Positions 15,568 to 24,620 are shown, counted from the first letter of the stretch. The stretch is DNA of 46,742 nt from Sedimentisphaera sp050251615 (GCA_050251615.1 JBFWMM010000021.1:1-46742), one strand, 5' to 3'. Notes: generated by a model from the sequence alone, not told the origin. Translations and numbers: made by a program.

Positions 15568-18500
15568 GTGCGGCACACGGCAACGGCAGTATTATTGGCA
15601 GCATTTGTATTTTCATTCAACGGAGCGAACGCCTTCGCTCAGGTACGAGATTACGGCAGACCCGGCGACGACCCCGCTACCGCGGCAGATGAATCTCTCG
15701 CCACGGCAAGCGAAAGCATCACGGAAAACAATCGATACGAAGAATCCGGCAAATATGAAGTAGAGGCGAACGGCACAACCGTTTCCACATATAAATACCG
15801 CAAAGGCCCTGACGGCGGCTCATTTTACAACTTCGACATCGCCCGCTTTTCGTCAACAGAAAGAGCACCGGAGCTGAAAATCCGCATGAAAGACGCTACA
15901 CTCATCAACAGCGTTGAGATTTACCCCTCCCGCTACTACCCGCAGGAGGCGCTCCACATCAGCGAGGACAAAAAGACGCTCGTCTTTATGGTGTCGTCCG
16001 CTCTGCCCTACTGTATCATCAACATCAACGCCACTTTATCAGACAAAAGTATGGCGGGCAATCCAATGCTTGCGGTCATCAACGACCCTCCCGAAACAGA
16101 CCGCCCTGACTTAAACGCCGAAAACGTGCTGGACTTCAAGAAATTTGCTTCCGCTTATCTTGCCGCACATCCGATAACCGATGCGGTAGGGGAGCAATGC
16201 CGCGAGGCGGGCTCCGTAACCGACACAAGCCGAAACACAGGCGAGCTTTTCGCCTGGCACTTCGAGGCAGGCAGATACGTTGCGCCGGAGACGAAGAACG
16301 TTTGCTTTCCCGATAAGCGTGTGAGGGCGAAAAATGACGTTTCCGAGGCGTTCGAAGCAGCGCTTGAGGCTATAAGAAACAGCGCAAAAATGGACACAAT
16401 CTATTTCCCCGCAGGTGTTTATGTATGGTCGGGATTGAACATAAAGAACTGGCGCGGCAACGGCGCCGATGGCCGGCTAAACATATACGTTGACGAGGAC
16501 GCACTGCTCATAAACCGCTTGCAGGAATGCAAGCAGTCCCTTGAACCCGCTATCGGGATATGGCATTCGTCCAACATAACAGTTTCGGGGCGCGGTATCT
16601 TCGACGGCAACGCCTGCCACCAGCTCACGCTCGACCGCAAAGACGCCAGAGACACCCCGCATCAGGGCGGCGCGATGGTTGTGCAGTCTGAGGATATAAC
16701 ATTCAACGACACATACCTGCGCGACGCGAAGCAGTGGAACTGGGAATGCCATACAGTGAGGAATGTTACGTTCAACAACATCAAGGGACTTTCCCCCTTT
16801 GCACATGCGTGGGTGGACGGGCTCGACCTCACAAGCGGGCGCGACGTTACCGTCAACGGCGCATTCACCCTCGGCAACGACGATACATTCGCCTCCGGAC
16901 ACTACAACCCGAGCGATGAATTTCCAAGGCGCTTTCTCGAAGAAACTGACCGCGCACAGGGAGACGAGAAGGCGCGATTAGAGACGCAGCTTAGCAATGT
17001 CTGCGCGGCGGCGGCCATTTACAACAAAGAGCGCCTGCAATGGGACACTGATGACAGCGAAAATATCTGCGTAAACAATACGCTCGGCTGGAGCGGAATG
17101 GCAAACAACATCCGCCTCGGCGCAAATACGCGGTGGAAAGGCGAGCGCGGCCGCTTTGAAAGCTACAAGCTCAAAAGCTACATCTTCAACAACTTCAACT
17201 CAGTCATGCGCACAAGCATCGATGCGGTAAGGGTGCAGAACGGTAGCAAAGGCTCCCTGCCGGCTTATGAAAAGCTCATTTTCAGGAACTGCTCATTCTC
17301 AGGCAACGGCGGAAATAACGTCGCCATACCCACAGGCTCCACGCTTTCGCAATTCAGCCCCGAACTGGTTGTAATGGAAAACTGCCATTTCGATAGCGCG
17401 GATAAGCCGTTCATCTTCAAAAACATCAAAAGCCTCATCCTGCGCGATATTTACGCGGGCGGCGCTCTGCTCACAGAACCAAAACAACCGCAGTTCAGCT
17501 TCGAGAACATCGGCAGCCTTGTTTTCAGCGCCAAAGGAAAAACCGCCGGTGCAGGTTTTGTACATCCCGGAATCCTGCACAGCAGCGCCGATATAGATAG
17601 AATGCGAACTGCAATTGAGCGCGGCGATGAGCCGTGGATCAGCGGCTTCAAGCGGTTCAAAGCAGATCCTGCCACACGGCTAAGCTATCGCATGCGAGGC
17701 CCCGCCGAAGAAATCGGGCGCAAGCCGAACGTGAAAAACGTTGAGTTTGATTCCGACGCCAACGCGGCTTACCAGCTGGCTTTGTATTGGGCGATTACAA
17801 GGGAAAAGGCCTATGCCGCCAAAGCCATAGAGATCATAGATCTCTGGGCGCAGACGCTCAAGAGCGTAAGCGGCCTTGATGCGGTACTTATGGCGGGGCT
17901 GGGGCCGTTCAAGATGATAAACGCCGCCGAAATCCTCCGCTATACAGACTCCGGCTGGACCGAACAGCACACAAAACAATTTGATTCCATGCTGCGGGAA
18001 GTGATTTACCCCGCCGTGCGCGATTTTGCCACGTTCGCAAACGGCAACTGGGACGCCGCCGCGATTCAGACGGTTATGGCGACAGGCGTGTTCTGCGATG
18101 ATTCAGAGATCTTTGAGCGCGGCCTGCTCTACTACACAAACGGTAGCGGCAACGGGCGCCTGAGCCATTATGTGATCAACGAGAGCGGGCAATGCCAGGA
18201 AAGCGGACGCGACCAGCAGCATACCCAGCTCGGCCTTGCCCTGCTGGCGGCATCCTGCGAGATTGCGTGGAATCAGGGCATAGACCTCTACGCCTTTGAT
18301 GACTACCGCCTGCTAAAGGGCTTTGAGTACAGTGCGAAGTACAACCTCGGCGGCGATGTGCCGTTCATCGAAACACTCGACAGAACGGGCAAATATCACC
18401 ACTACAAAATATCCGAAGAAGGCCGCGGCAGGCTGAGAGCCGTCTTTGAGATGCCGTACAATCATTACGTCAACCGAGCGGGTTTGCAGGCGCCTTTCAC

Positions 18501-18885
18501 GCAGAAAGCGGCGCAGGCCGTGCGGCCTGAAGGCCCCGGCTACCCGGGCGCTGACCACCCTGGCTTCGGCACGCTCCTGTTCTCACGCGAGAAAAGCACA
18601 GGCGTTATGAATACCATCCCCGCAAAGCCGAGAGGAATTTATGTGCAGCGCTCGCAGGGGCAAATCACCCTCAGCTGGCCTGCGGTAATAGGCGCAAGGC
18701 ATTACGATGTCGAGCGGGCTGGCAATATCAGCGGCCCTTACGAGCCCGTTGCCAGCGAGCTCACGCAGCCCGCCTTCGTTGACGCAAACGCGGAGGCAGG
18801 AGGCATATACAGAGTGCGGGCGAGCAACGAAAACGGTGCCGGCCCATTCTCGGAGCCCGTAAATGCCGGCGTTAAAGGGGATTGA
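15568..18885 (+). CDS. Exported multi-domain polysaccharide enzyme: GH28/49-like beta-helix + alginate-lyase-like domain + Fn3
   Basis: The 1105-residue protein has a signal peptide (residues 1-25, ending AFA), an N-terminal beta-sandwich (about 45-180), a pectin-lyase-type beta-helix (about 195-650), an (alpha/alpha) alginate-lyase-like domain (about 660-1010) and a C-terminal fibronectin type III domain (about 1020-1100). The beta-helix holds VDGLDLTSG and GNDDTFASGHYN (near 436), comparable to the paired catalytic Asp residues and GH of GH28/GH49 hydrolases. The second module holds NGNWDAAAIQTVMA (near 825) and ESGRDQQHTQLG (near 880), typical of Alginate_lyase-fold enzymes. It thus looks bifunctional, cutting a uronate-containing glycan by hydrolysis and elimination; the substrate is unknown. 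It starts with GTG after GAGAGG. It is a candidate secretion substrate of the adjacent system. Confidence 0.8.
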   Translation: MRHTATAVLLAAFVFSFNGANAFAQVRDYGRPGDDPATAADESLATASESITENNRYEESGKYEVEANGTTVSTYKYRKGPDGGSFYNFDIARFSSTERAPELKIRMKDATLINSVEIYPSRYYPQEALHISEDKKTLVFMVSSALPYCIININATLSDKSMAGNPMLAVINDPPETDRPDLNAENVLDFKKFASAYLAAHPITDAVGEQCREAGSVTDTSRNTGELFAWHFEAGRYVAPETKNVCFPDKRVRAKNDVSEAFEAALEAIRNSAKMDTIYFPAGVYVWSGLNIKNWRGNGADGRLNIYVDEDALLINRLQECKQSLEPAIGIWHSSNITVSGRGIFDGNACHQLTLDRKDARDTPHQGGAMVVQSEDITFNDTYLRDAKQWNWECHTVRNVTFNNIKGLSPFAHAWVDGLDLTSGRDVTVNGAFTLGNDDTFASGHYNPSDEFPRRFLEETDRAQGDEKARLETQLSNVCAAAAIYNKERLQWDTDDSENICVNNTLGWSGMANNIRLGANTRWKGERGRFESYKLKSYIFNNFNSVMRTSIDAVRVQNGSKGSLPAYEKLIFRNCSFSGNGGNNVAIPTGSTLSQFSPELVVMENCHFDSADKPFIFKNIKSLILRDIYAGGALLTEPKQPQFSFENIGSLVFSAKGKTAGAGFVHPGILHSSADIDRMRTAIERGDEPWISGFKRFKADPATRLSYRMRGPAEEIGRKPNVKNVEFDSDANAAYQLALYWAITREKAYAAKAIEIIDLWAQTLKSVSGLDAVLMAGLGPFKMINAAEILRYTDSGWTEQHTKQFDSMLREVIYPAVRDFATFANGNWDAAAIQTVMATGVFCDDSEIFERGLLYYTNGSGNGRLSHYVINESGQCQESGRDQQHTQLGLALLAASCEIAWNQGIDLYAFDDYRLLKGFEYSAKYNLGGDVPFIETLDRTGKYHHYKISEEGRGRLRAVFEMPYNHYVNRAGLQAPFTQKAAQAVRPEGPGYPGADHPGFGTLLFSREKSTGVMNTIPAKPRGIYVQRSQGQITLSWPAVIGARHYDVERAGNISGPYEPVASELTQPAFVDANAEAGGIYRVRASNENGAGPFSEPVNAGVKGD

Positions 18886-18889
18886 AATG

Positions 18890-20554
18890 TCAGTGCAGAT
18901 TTGTCACATTATTCGTTTTGACAGGCATATCACTTCTCACCTCGTCGCAGTTCTCCAGAACCGCTTCTGCGCAGCTGTTGCCGGAAAGCTCAAGGCCGCG
19001 GGTGGAAGTGATCCATATATCGGCGCCTCTTGTCTCTTTGACACTGTTGCCCGTTATCCGGATATTGTTATGCGCTCCCGCAGGCGCGGGAATGCCCGTG
19101 CCGCCGTGCGCGTAAACAGCCAGCCCCTTGCCGCTGCAAGCCTTGATTTCGTTATTCTCTATGAGGAGGTTGTCGCTGCAACCCGCCTCCATCCACCAGT
19201 ACTCCGGCGATACTTTAATCGCCTCTTCCATACATCCGGTGAGGCGGTTGCCGCTTATGATACCGTCTGATGCCTTGACGAGGATGCCGCGTGAGCGGTT
19301 GTGCCCGAAATCACATCCGACAATCCTGAAACCGCTTCCAATTCTGCCCTCCGCCGCTATTACGCTTCCGACCGGTAGCTCCACAGCCCTGTCTATCACA
19401 ACCTCATACACCTCGCCGCTCGCGCCGCCTTTTATGTATTCGTTCATATTCTGCTGCGAGAGGAACGCCTTCTCATTATCTGTAAGCGCGCCTATTCTCT
19501 GCACCGATACGGCCGAGGCACCATGTATTCTTTCCCCCGCATAGGTAAAAATCTCAAGCGGGTCTTCAGGCCTGATGTTCATGCCGTGCTTTGCCAGCAC
19601 GCGTAGCCTTGCCCCTTCCGCGGCAAGGACAATCTGGTAGTCGCCGCAAATATTGATACAGTCATCGCCCTGATAATGTGCCCTGCATTGAAGAAGCGCC
19701 GGCCCCTTCACGGCATACTTGCTGTGAAAGGCATCGGCATCGAGCGAACGCATGCGCATAAGGGCGCGCGGCTTTATATCGTCATCAAGCGGTCGCCTGT
19801 CAACGCGGCACCTGCGGTATATCGTGCCATCGCAGCAGGTCTCGAAGAAGCCGAAGCAGTTCGATGCATACAAAGACACATCCCGCAGCTCCACATTGCT
19901 GCTATTGTCGAGATAGATCGCGTGCGGGATTGAGCCGTTCGGGGCGTAGATGCTGTTGGTTACGAGGATATCGCCCGCCTGCTCTCCGGCTCGCTCGTCT
20001 CCAGGCCCGGGCGGCGAAGCACGCCTCACGCGCCAGCGCCCGCGGCTTAGCCTCTCGAACGACTGCCAGCTGAAATCTGTCGGGCATCTGAGCTCGGCTG
20101 TTTGCGGGTCGAATATCTCAACGCGCAACTCCAGGTTCTCGTCGGAGTAGCCGTCTATAATCTCAAAATCCACAAAGCTCCTGTCATCGGCAACTGCGGT
20201 AATACGGCCCTGCGTAAAGGGGAGAGGGTCGTAGTCTATGGTAAGGCCGGTGAGGGTGAGATTGGAACAGCCGGAGATTGTGAGCGCGCGCGTGGTCTCG
20301 GTGCATATCATCTCCACGCCTGTGGCATCAATCTCGGTATCGCGCAGCCCGCTGAGTACAAGATGTTCGCGGCTCTGCGGCGCAACGCGGTAACTGCCCG
20401 CCGGGATGACGATTTTCTTCTGCCCCGCCTCTACGGCGTGATTTATGAACCCCTGTATATCGAAGCTCTCTCCCCGCCCCGCCGCACGCAGAGCGCCCTG
20501 CACGCAGAGCATTGAGAGAAACACCGTAACAAATGCTGTTCGACTTCTATTCAT
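18890..20554 (-). CDS. Exported right-handed beta-helix protein, GH110-like
   Basis: The 554-residue protein has a signal peptide (VTVFLSMLCVQGALRA) and a beta-helix fold: a pro-PAG start typical of pectin-lyase folds (KKIVIPAGSYRV), then repeated strands such as SGCSNLTLTGLTIDY, and GDDCINICGDYQIV near residue 295. This order, with a split by a beta-barrel-like insert (residues about 305-385), resembles GH110 alpha-1,3-galactosidases, which also have an inserted barrel. Catalytic residues cannot be assigned with certainty. The gene converges with the lyase chimera; only 4 nt separate their stop codons. An AGGCAGG site precedes the ATG. Alternative: a related but uncharacterised beta-helix hydrolase or lyase. 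Confidence 0.7.
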   Translation of the reverse strand: MNRSRTAFVTVFLSMLCVQGALRAAGRGESFDIQGFINHAVEAGQKKIVIPAGSYRVAPQSREHLVLSGLRDTEIDATGVEMICTETTRALTISGCSNLTLTGLTIDYDPLPFTQGRITAVADDRSFVDFEIIDGYSDENLELRVEIFDPQTAELRCPTDFSWQSFERLSRGRWRVRRASPPGPGDERAGEQAGDILVTNSIYAPNGSIPHAIYLDNSSNVELRDVSLYASNCFGFFETCCDGTIYRRCRVDRRPLDDDIKPRALMRMRSLDADAFHSKYAVKGPALLQCRAHYQGDDCINICGDYQIVLAAEGARLRVLAKHGMNIRPEDPLEIFTYAGERIHGASAVSVQRIGALTDNEKAFLSQQNMNEYIKGGASGEVYEVVIDRAVELPVGSVIAAEGRIGSGFRIVGCDFGHNRSRGILVKASDGIISGNRLTGCMEEAIKVSPEYWWMEAGCSDNLLIENNEIKACSGKGLAVYAHGGTGIPAPAGAHNNIRITGNSVKETRGADIWITSTRGLELSGNSCAEAVLENCDEVRSDMPVKTNNVTNLH

Positions 20555-20753
20555 TCGGCCTGCCTGTCAGTCTGTTTTGTAGTTAAGCTGCTGAATAACG
20601 CCATGCACCCATAGTACCATATTCTCCGTAAAACAAAAGAAAAAACAGATGCGGACGGTGTGAAAAGATTGCCGGCCGCCATGCGATGTTGCGCTCTCCG
20701 GTAACTCCGGCGTTTTCAGTGCGCTGCTCGCGCAGTCGGCGCTGTGCCCCGGC

Positions 20754-21092
20754 TTACTTGTACCGGATTGCGACGCCGCTTGTCCAATACTTGCCCTTGG
20801 AATCAATCCCTGAGCTTATCAGAATGACGGCATCGGCGCCGAGCAGAGCGGCTTTCTTTCTCAATGATTTGTGCATACTCACCGAGTCGTTGGTGCCCCA
20901 GTTGCTCGTTACCACGGTCGCAAGCTCGATGAAATCATCAACCGCCCTGTTCGGCGGCAGCATCAGTATGTCAACATTCTCGGAGAAAGTGGGCACAAAC
21001 GATTTGTTTGATGTGCGTGTTACGCTGACCTGTCCGCAGCCGGCGAAAAAGGCGAAAGCGAAAAGTAAACAGCCTGTCAAAGTTTTTTTCAT
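20754..21092 (-). CDS. Small lipoprotein of unknown function downstream of mreD
   Basis: The 112-residue precursor has a lipoprotein signal (KKTLTGCLLFAFAFFAGC) with lipidation at Cys19. The mature part ends in a small alpha/beta domain with SLRKKAALLGADAVILISSG, a pattern seen in DUF4156/RcsF-like and similar small envelope lipoproteins. The ATG at 21092 is chosen over an upstream in-frame start, since the signal peptide begins here; the ribosome site is weak. It is 25 nt after mreD and probably the last gene of the mre operon, suggesting an envelope role. I cannot name the function. Confidence 0.65.
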   Translation of the reverse strand: MKKTLTGCLLFAFAFFAGCGQVSVTRTSNKSFVPTFSENVDILMLPPNRAVDDFIELATVVTSNWGTNDSVSMHKSLRKKAALLGADAVILISSGIDSKGKYWTSGVAIRYK

Positions 21093-21117
21093 AATAATAC
21101 CAACAACTGAAGTTGGC

Positions 21118-21618
21118 TTACCTCTTGCGGCGCCGGAGGCCGAAGATAAGCAGTATATAATCGAGCACAGGCCAGATAAGCGCGGCCGCAAAGGCCGAGT
21201 ACAGCGCCCGCAAAGGAATCGTTAGAAGCGGTTTGACCGCTTGCTGGCCGGATTTCAATGACGAAAGCAGTGTCTCGCCTGAAATAACAAATAATCCCAG
21301 AATGAATATGGCAAAGAGGCGGTTGCGCATCGTGTCCATGCTTATCAGACCGCGCATACCGGAGAAGATTACACCGAAAATCAGGCAACACAACATACCC
21401 GGCCCCATCACCTGTCCTGATATGTCCGATAGGATTCCGACAGTAAATGCCGCGGTTATGGCGTCTCTGCCTGGATAGCGATAGCTGAAAAACGCCAGCA
21501 CCGCAAGCATAAGATCAGGACGGATATCGTAGCGGCTGATGCCTGTGAGCCCCATGAGAGCACTGGCATTTAGCAGCATAAGCCCCGCCGCGATAACGAA
21601 AAACAAAAGCCACTTCAT
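21118..21618 (-). CDS. mreD: Rod-shape determining protein MreD
   Basis: The 166-residue inner-membrane protein has about five transmembrane helices, with the MreD pattern RYDIRPDLMLAVLAFFSYR after helix 1 and GILSDISGQVMGPGML in helix 3. MreD works with MreC and the elongasome to direct lateral wall synthesis. The start overlaps mreC by 4 nt. Its C-terminus is very basic (LRRRKR). Confidence 0.88.
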   Translation of the reverse strand: MKWLLFFVIAAGLMLLNASALMGLTGISRYDIRPDLMLAVLAFFSYRYPGRDAITAAFTVGILSDISGQVMGPGMLCCLIFGVIFSGMRGLISMDTMRNRLFAIFILGLFVISGETLLSSLKSGQQAVKPLLTIPLRALYSAFAAALIWPVLDYILLIFGLRRRKR

Positions 21619-22439
21619 CTGTTAGCATCCTCCATCGGCGCGACAACTATTACGGCAACCTTCTTGATGTTGTCAAATGAGGCGGCGGGAGTGATGGTGA
21701 TGTCCCAGAGAAGGGGGTTTTTCGCATCACGCACAACCTCGGTAATCGTGCCTGCGATTCGGGGCGTCTCAAGGTACTCAATGCCAGGGCTGGCATACAC
21801 AATATCACCAGGCTTCACATCAAGCTCAGTTGACACATACCCGATCTTACACCTGCTCACGCCATCGCCGAGCATATTCACTCGAATATATTCATCTTTG
21901 CCCTGCCGCACTATGCGCACGGGAATCTGCCTTGTATTGTTCAGAATGAGGGTGATTCTGGCCCAGGAGCTCGTTGCCGCGGAAACCACGCCTATTATGG
22001 CGCCTTCGCTTGCAACGTACTGGCCGGGCTTGATGCCGTCAATAGTGCCGCGATTGACGAGAAGCTGCTGCCCGGGCTCCTTCTTGATTACATCGGCCAT
22101 AATGAACTTATCGCCGGCTTTGGGCATATCGGCACGGAACCCCGTTGCCGCTTCGAGCCTGCGGTGCGTTTCAAGGAGGTCGGAGTACTGATTCTGATAT
22201 GCGCTCCAGAGCTGGTCGTACTCCGCACGCGGAACAAAATCGGTGCTGTCAGGCTTGCTGACCATCTCATGCTCTGCGCCTATCTCAAGCTTTGTACCGA
22301 GAACGTTGCTGAACACTCCAATGAAAGCAGAGTTGATTATCCCCGTAAAGCGTTGAGGAATCAGCATAATCAGAAGACCAATAAGCAACAGTGCGCTCAA
22401 TAGTGCGTTATCACTCAGATTGCTTCTTCGCCTGCCCAT
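21615..22439 (-). CDS. mreC: Rod-shape determining protein MreC
   Basis: The 274-residue protein has a short cytoplasmic N-terminus, one transmembrane helix (LLSALLLIGLLIMLIP), a coiled coil (about residues 70-100) and two periplasmic beta domains with the family motifs VNRGTIDGIKPGQYVA, IIGVVSAA and PGDIVYASPG. MreC forms filaments in the periplasm and bridges MreB/MreD to the wall enzymes. Its place between mreB and mreD is standard. Confidence 0.92.
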   Translation of the reverse strand: MGRRRSNLSDNALLSALLLIGLLIMLIPQRFTGIINSAFIGVFSNVLGTKLEIGAEHEMVSKPDSTDFVPRAEYDQLWSAYQNQYSDLLETHRRLEAATGFRADMPKAGDKFIMADVIKKEPGQQLLVNRGTIDGIKPGQYVASEGAIIGVVSAATSSWARITLILNNTRQIPVRIVRQGKDEYIRVNMLGDGVSRCKIGYVSTELDVKPGDIVYASPGIEYLETPRIAGTITEVVRDAKNPLLWDITITPAASFDNIKKVAVIVVAPMEDANR

Positions 22440-22476
22440 ATTCTCAGCTTATTCCGCTTAGCCGCAGAAATCAGGG

Positions 22477-23529
22477 CTAATCCCAGTTACTTTCCTGATC
22501 AAGGCTTTCTTTGATCTGGTCGAGGTTCTCAAGATATACGCATGTGCCTCGCGCAACGCAGGTGAGCGGGTCGTCAACCAGCATTACTCTAAGCCCTGTC
22601 GCATTCGCCAGCACCCTGTCCATCCCGCGAAGCAGCGCTCCGCCGCCGCAGATATGGATGCCGTTGTCGATAAGGTCTGCGGCAAGCTCGGGTTCCGCGC
22701 GTTCGAGCGTCCTGGTTACGCAGTCTATAATCTGGGATACGGGCTCTTTGAGTGCCTCGCGAATCTCTTCGCTCGTTATGAGGATCTTGCGCGGCAGGCC
22801 TGATATGGTATCACGGCCGGCGATTTCCATTGTAAGCTCTTCTTCAAGCGGCGCGGCGGAGCCGAGCTGTATCTTTACAGTTTCAGCGCGTGATTCGCCG
22901 ATAAGCAGGTTGTATGTACGTTTGAGGTGGCCGATGATGGCTTCATCGAAGTCGTCCCCGCCCACTCTGAGGCTTGTGCATGTGCTGATGTCGGCAAGAG
23001 ACATAATCGCAACTTCCGTTGTGCCGCCGCCAATATCAACAATCATTGACGCGGTGGGTTCTGTGATGGGCAGGCCTGCTCCGATTCCTGCGGCCATAGG
23101 CTCATCCACAAGATATACCTTGCGCGCTCCGGCCCTCTCGGCGCTGTCGCGTACCGCTCTTCTTTCTACGGCCGTTATGCCGCTCGGTACGGATATAACC
23201 ACCTGCGGCCTGATAAGCCCTCCGCGGCCATGAACCTTGCGGATGAAGTAGGCGAGCATGGCCTCTGTGATCTCAAAATCACTTATAACGCCGTCTTTCA
23301 AAGGACGGATCGCGGAGATTGAGCCGGGCGTCTTGCCGAGCATCTCCTTGGCCACAATTCCGACGGCCTCACCGTTATTCAGTACGATATTAGTTCCCTT
23401 GCGAACCGCCACAACCGATGGCTCATTGAGCCTGATGCCCTCTCCGCGAACCGATACAAGGGTATTGCATGTACCGAGATCAATACCCATATCCGTGCTG
23501 AACCAGCCTAAAATCGTATCAAGTATCAC
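22477..23529 (-). CDS. mreB: Actin-like cell-shape protein MreB
   Basis: The 350-residue protein has all actin-fold nucleotide motifs: phosphate 1 DLGTCNTLVSVRG (residue 17), connect 1 REAVRDS-like RRAVRDSAERAGA, phosphate 2 VDIGGGTTEVAIM, adenosine motif GGGALLRGMD. MreB polymerises on the inner face of the cytoplasmic membrane and guides wall growth. The start is GTG, with AAAGGG 6 nt upstream. It heads the mreBCD-lipoprotein operon and lies after the terminator of the preceding coiled-coil gene pair. Confidence 0.96.
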   Translation of the reverse strand: MILDTILGWFSTDMGIDLGTCNTLVSVRGEGIRLNEPSVVAVRKGTNIVLNNGEAVGIVAKEMLGKTPGSISAIRPLKDGVISDFEITEAMLAYFIRKVHGRGGLIRPQVVISVPSGITAVERRAVRDSAERAGARKVYLVDEPMAAGIGAGLPITEPTASMIVDIGGGTTEVAIMSLADISTCTSLRVGGDDFDEAIIGHLKRTYNLLIGESRAETVKIQLGSAAPLEEELTMEIAGRDTISGLPRKILITSEEIREALKEPVSQIIDCVTRTLERAEPELAADLIDNGIHICGGGALLRGMDRVLANATGLRVMLVDDPLTCVARGTCVYLENLDQIKESLDQESNWD

Positions 23530-23561
23530 TCAATGCCCTTTCCCAAGGAAAAAGAATTAAA

Positions 23562-23591
23562 AACAAAAAAGCACGGGTTCCCTCCCGTGCT
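23562..23591 (-). terminator. Rho-independent terminator before mreB
   Basis: On the minus strand AGCACGGG (23584-23591) pairs with CCCGTGCT (23570-23577), loop of 6 nt, followed by TTTTTTG. It ends the transcript of the 49-residue membrane protein and separates it from mreB, which therefore needs its own promoter or read-through. Confidence 0.88.
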
Positions 23592-23610
23592 TTGTATGGT
23601 CAATCTGTTG

Positions 23611-23760
23611 TCAGTTGAACTTCAGGAGATTTTCCGGCCCGAAGATGTTGATACACTTCATCAAGACATAAATCGCAGTTCCGAGCGTCATAAGAAACGC
23701 CAAGCCTATCAACGAAGTGTAAACGTCGTTCTCCGCCCTTACTACTTTTTTCTTAGCCAT
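23611..23760 (-). CDS. Small single-span membrane protein (49 aa)
   Basis: Read directly from the minus strand: ATG at 23760, TGA at 23611-23613. The peptide starts MAKKKVVRAENDVYTSLIGL, has one hydrophobic span (about residues 17-35) and a short tail ending NLLKFN. The site AAAGGCGG lies about 6 nt upstream, it follows the coiled-coil gene by 17 nt and precedes a strong terminator, so it is very likely a real gene co-transcribed with the coiled-coil protein. No known family was recognised. The position next to mreB suggests an envelope role, but this is only context. Confidence 0.75.
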   Translation of the reverse strand: MAKKKVVRAENDVYTSLIGLAFLMTLGTAIYVLMKCINIFGPENLLKFN

Positions 23761-23777
23761 CGGTAGCCGCCTTTCCT

Positions 23778-24620
23778 TTAGAGTTCTGTAGAGACTGTAT
23801 CGCCAATCCTGGGCACATCGTTCTTCAGGCCAATCATACCGGCTGCCTTGTCAACGTCGGCGTCTGTGATTGTGAGGTCGCAAACGAATGTATTGCCGCG
23901 AGTAACGTGCAGTTTTACGCCCTTTTTGATACCGTCTGCCATGCCGATGCTCACCCCGATAAGGCTCTCACTTACTTCCGTTACAAGGCCGGTAACAACG
24001 GCATAAGGCTGCTCGCCGGCAGGCATTGCCCTGTTCTGAACCACGGTAACCGCTTTGGCCTCCTTGCTTCCCGCGTCAAGAAGCTTTTCTATCGCGGCCT
24101 TCTGCTCAAGGAGCCTTCTTTTCTCAGCTTCGAGCAACTGAACCTGTACGATGCTCTCATCAAGCGCAACGGTTTTGTCGTTGAGCATGTTTGCCATCTT
24201 GAGGTTTCTTTCCTGCTCCTGCTGGAGGCTCTTGCGTGTTGATTCGAGAGATGTGTGCATCTCGCTGATTGTCTGCTCAAAATTGCTCACGAGACCGGAA
24301 AGGCCGTTCACCCTGTCCTGCCACTTAACGGCTGTGTTCTGCGCGTTTTTGAGTGCCACAAGGTCGCTCTCCCTCTCTGCGTTAACGGTGGCGAGCTCGT
24401 TCTTGAGTTCATCAATAGCGGCTGTAAGCTCCAGCTTCTGCTCGTCAAGCTTCTGAACCGTAACGTTTTTGCTTGCTTGCAGAATGTCGTAATCGCCTTT
24501 CAGCTTTTCATAGTCCTGTTTAACGTCGTTTGTGTTTGCGACGTAGATAAACACAACACCACAAAGGAAAACGACGGAAATCGACAAAAGTACTGCCAAA
24601 GTCTTAGTTAAGGTACTCAA
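23778..24620 (-). CDS. Membrane-anchored coiled-coil protein of unknown function
   Basis: The 280-residue protein has one N-terminal transmembrane segment (TLAVLLSISVVFLCGVVFIY), a long coiled coil (about residues 35-185, rich in Lys/Glu/Gln), and a C-terminal beta domain (about 200-280) with GLVTEVSESLIGVSIG, MADGIKKGVKLHVTRG and PRIGDTVSTEL. The overall plan (anchor, coiled coil, beta domain with DGIKKG loop) recalls MreC, but sequence similarity is weak and true MreC is present downstream. The start is TTG, supported by AGGAG 7 nt upstream. Together with the 49-residue protein it forms a two-gene unit ahead of mreBCD. Confidence 0.75.
   Translation of the reverse strand: MSTLTKTLAVLLSISVVFLCGVVFIYVANTNDVKQDYEKLKGDYDILQASKNVTVQKLDEQKLELTAAIDELKNELATVNAERESDLVALKNAQNTAVKWQDRVNGLSGLVSNFEQTISEMHTSLESTRKSLQQEQERNLKMANMLNDKTVALDESIVQVQLLEAEKRRLLEQKAAIEKLLDAGSKEAKAVTVVQNRAMPAGEQPYAVVTGLVTEVSESLIGVSIGMADGIKKGVKLHVTRGNTFVCDLTITDADVDKAAGMIGLKNDVPRIGDTVSTEL

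Noticed and set aside
20567..20806. Small minus-strand frame between the GH110-like gene and lipoprotein
   Set aside because: It overlaps the lipoprotein gene and has no signal, motif or ribosome site.
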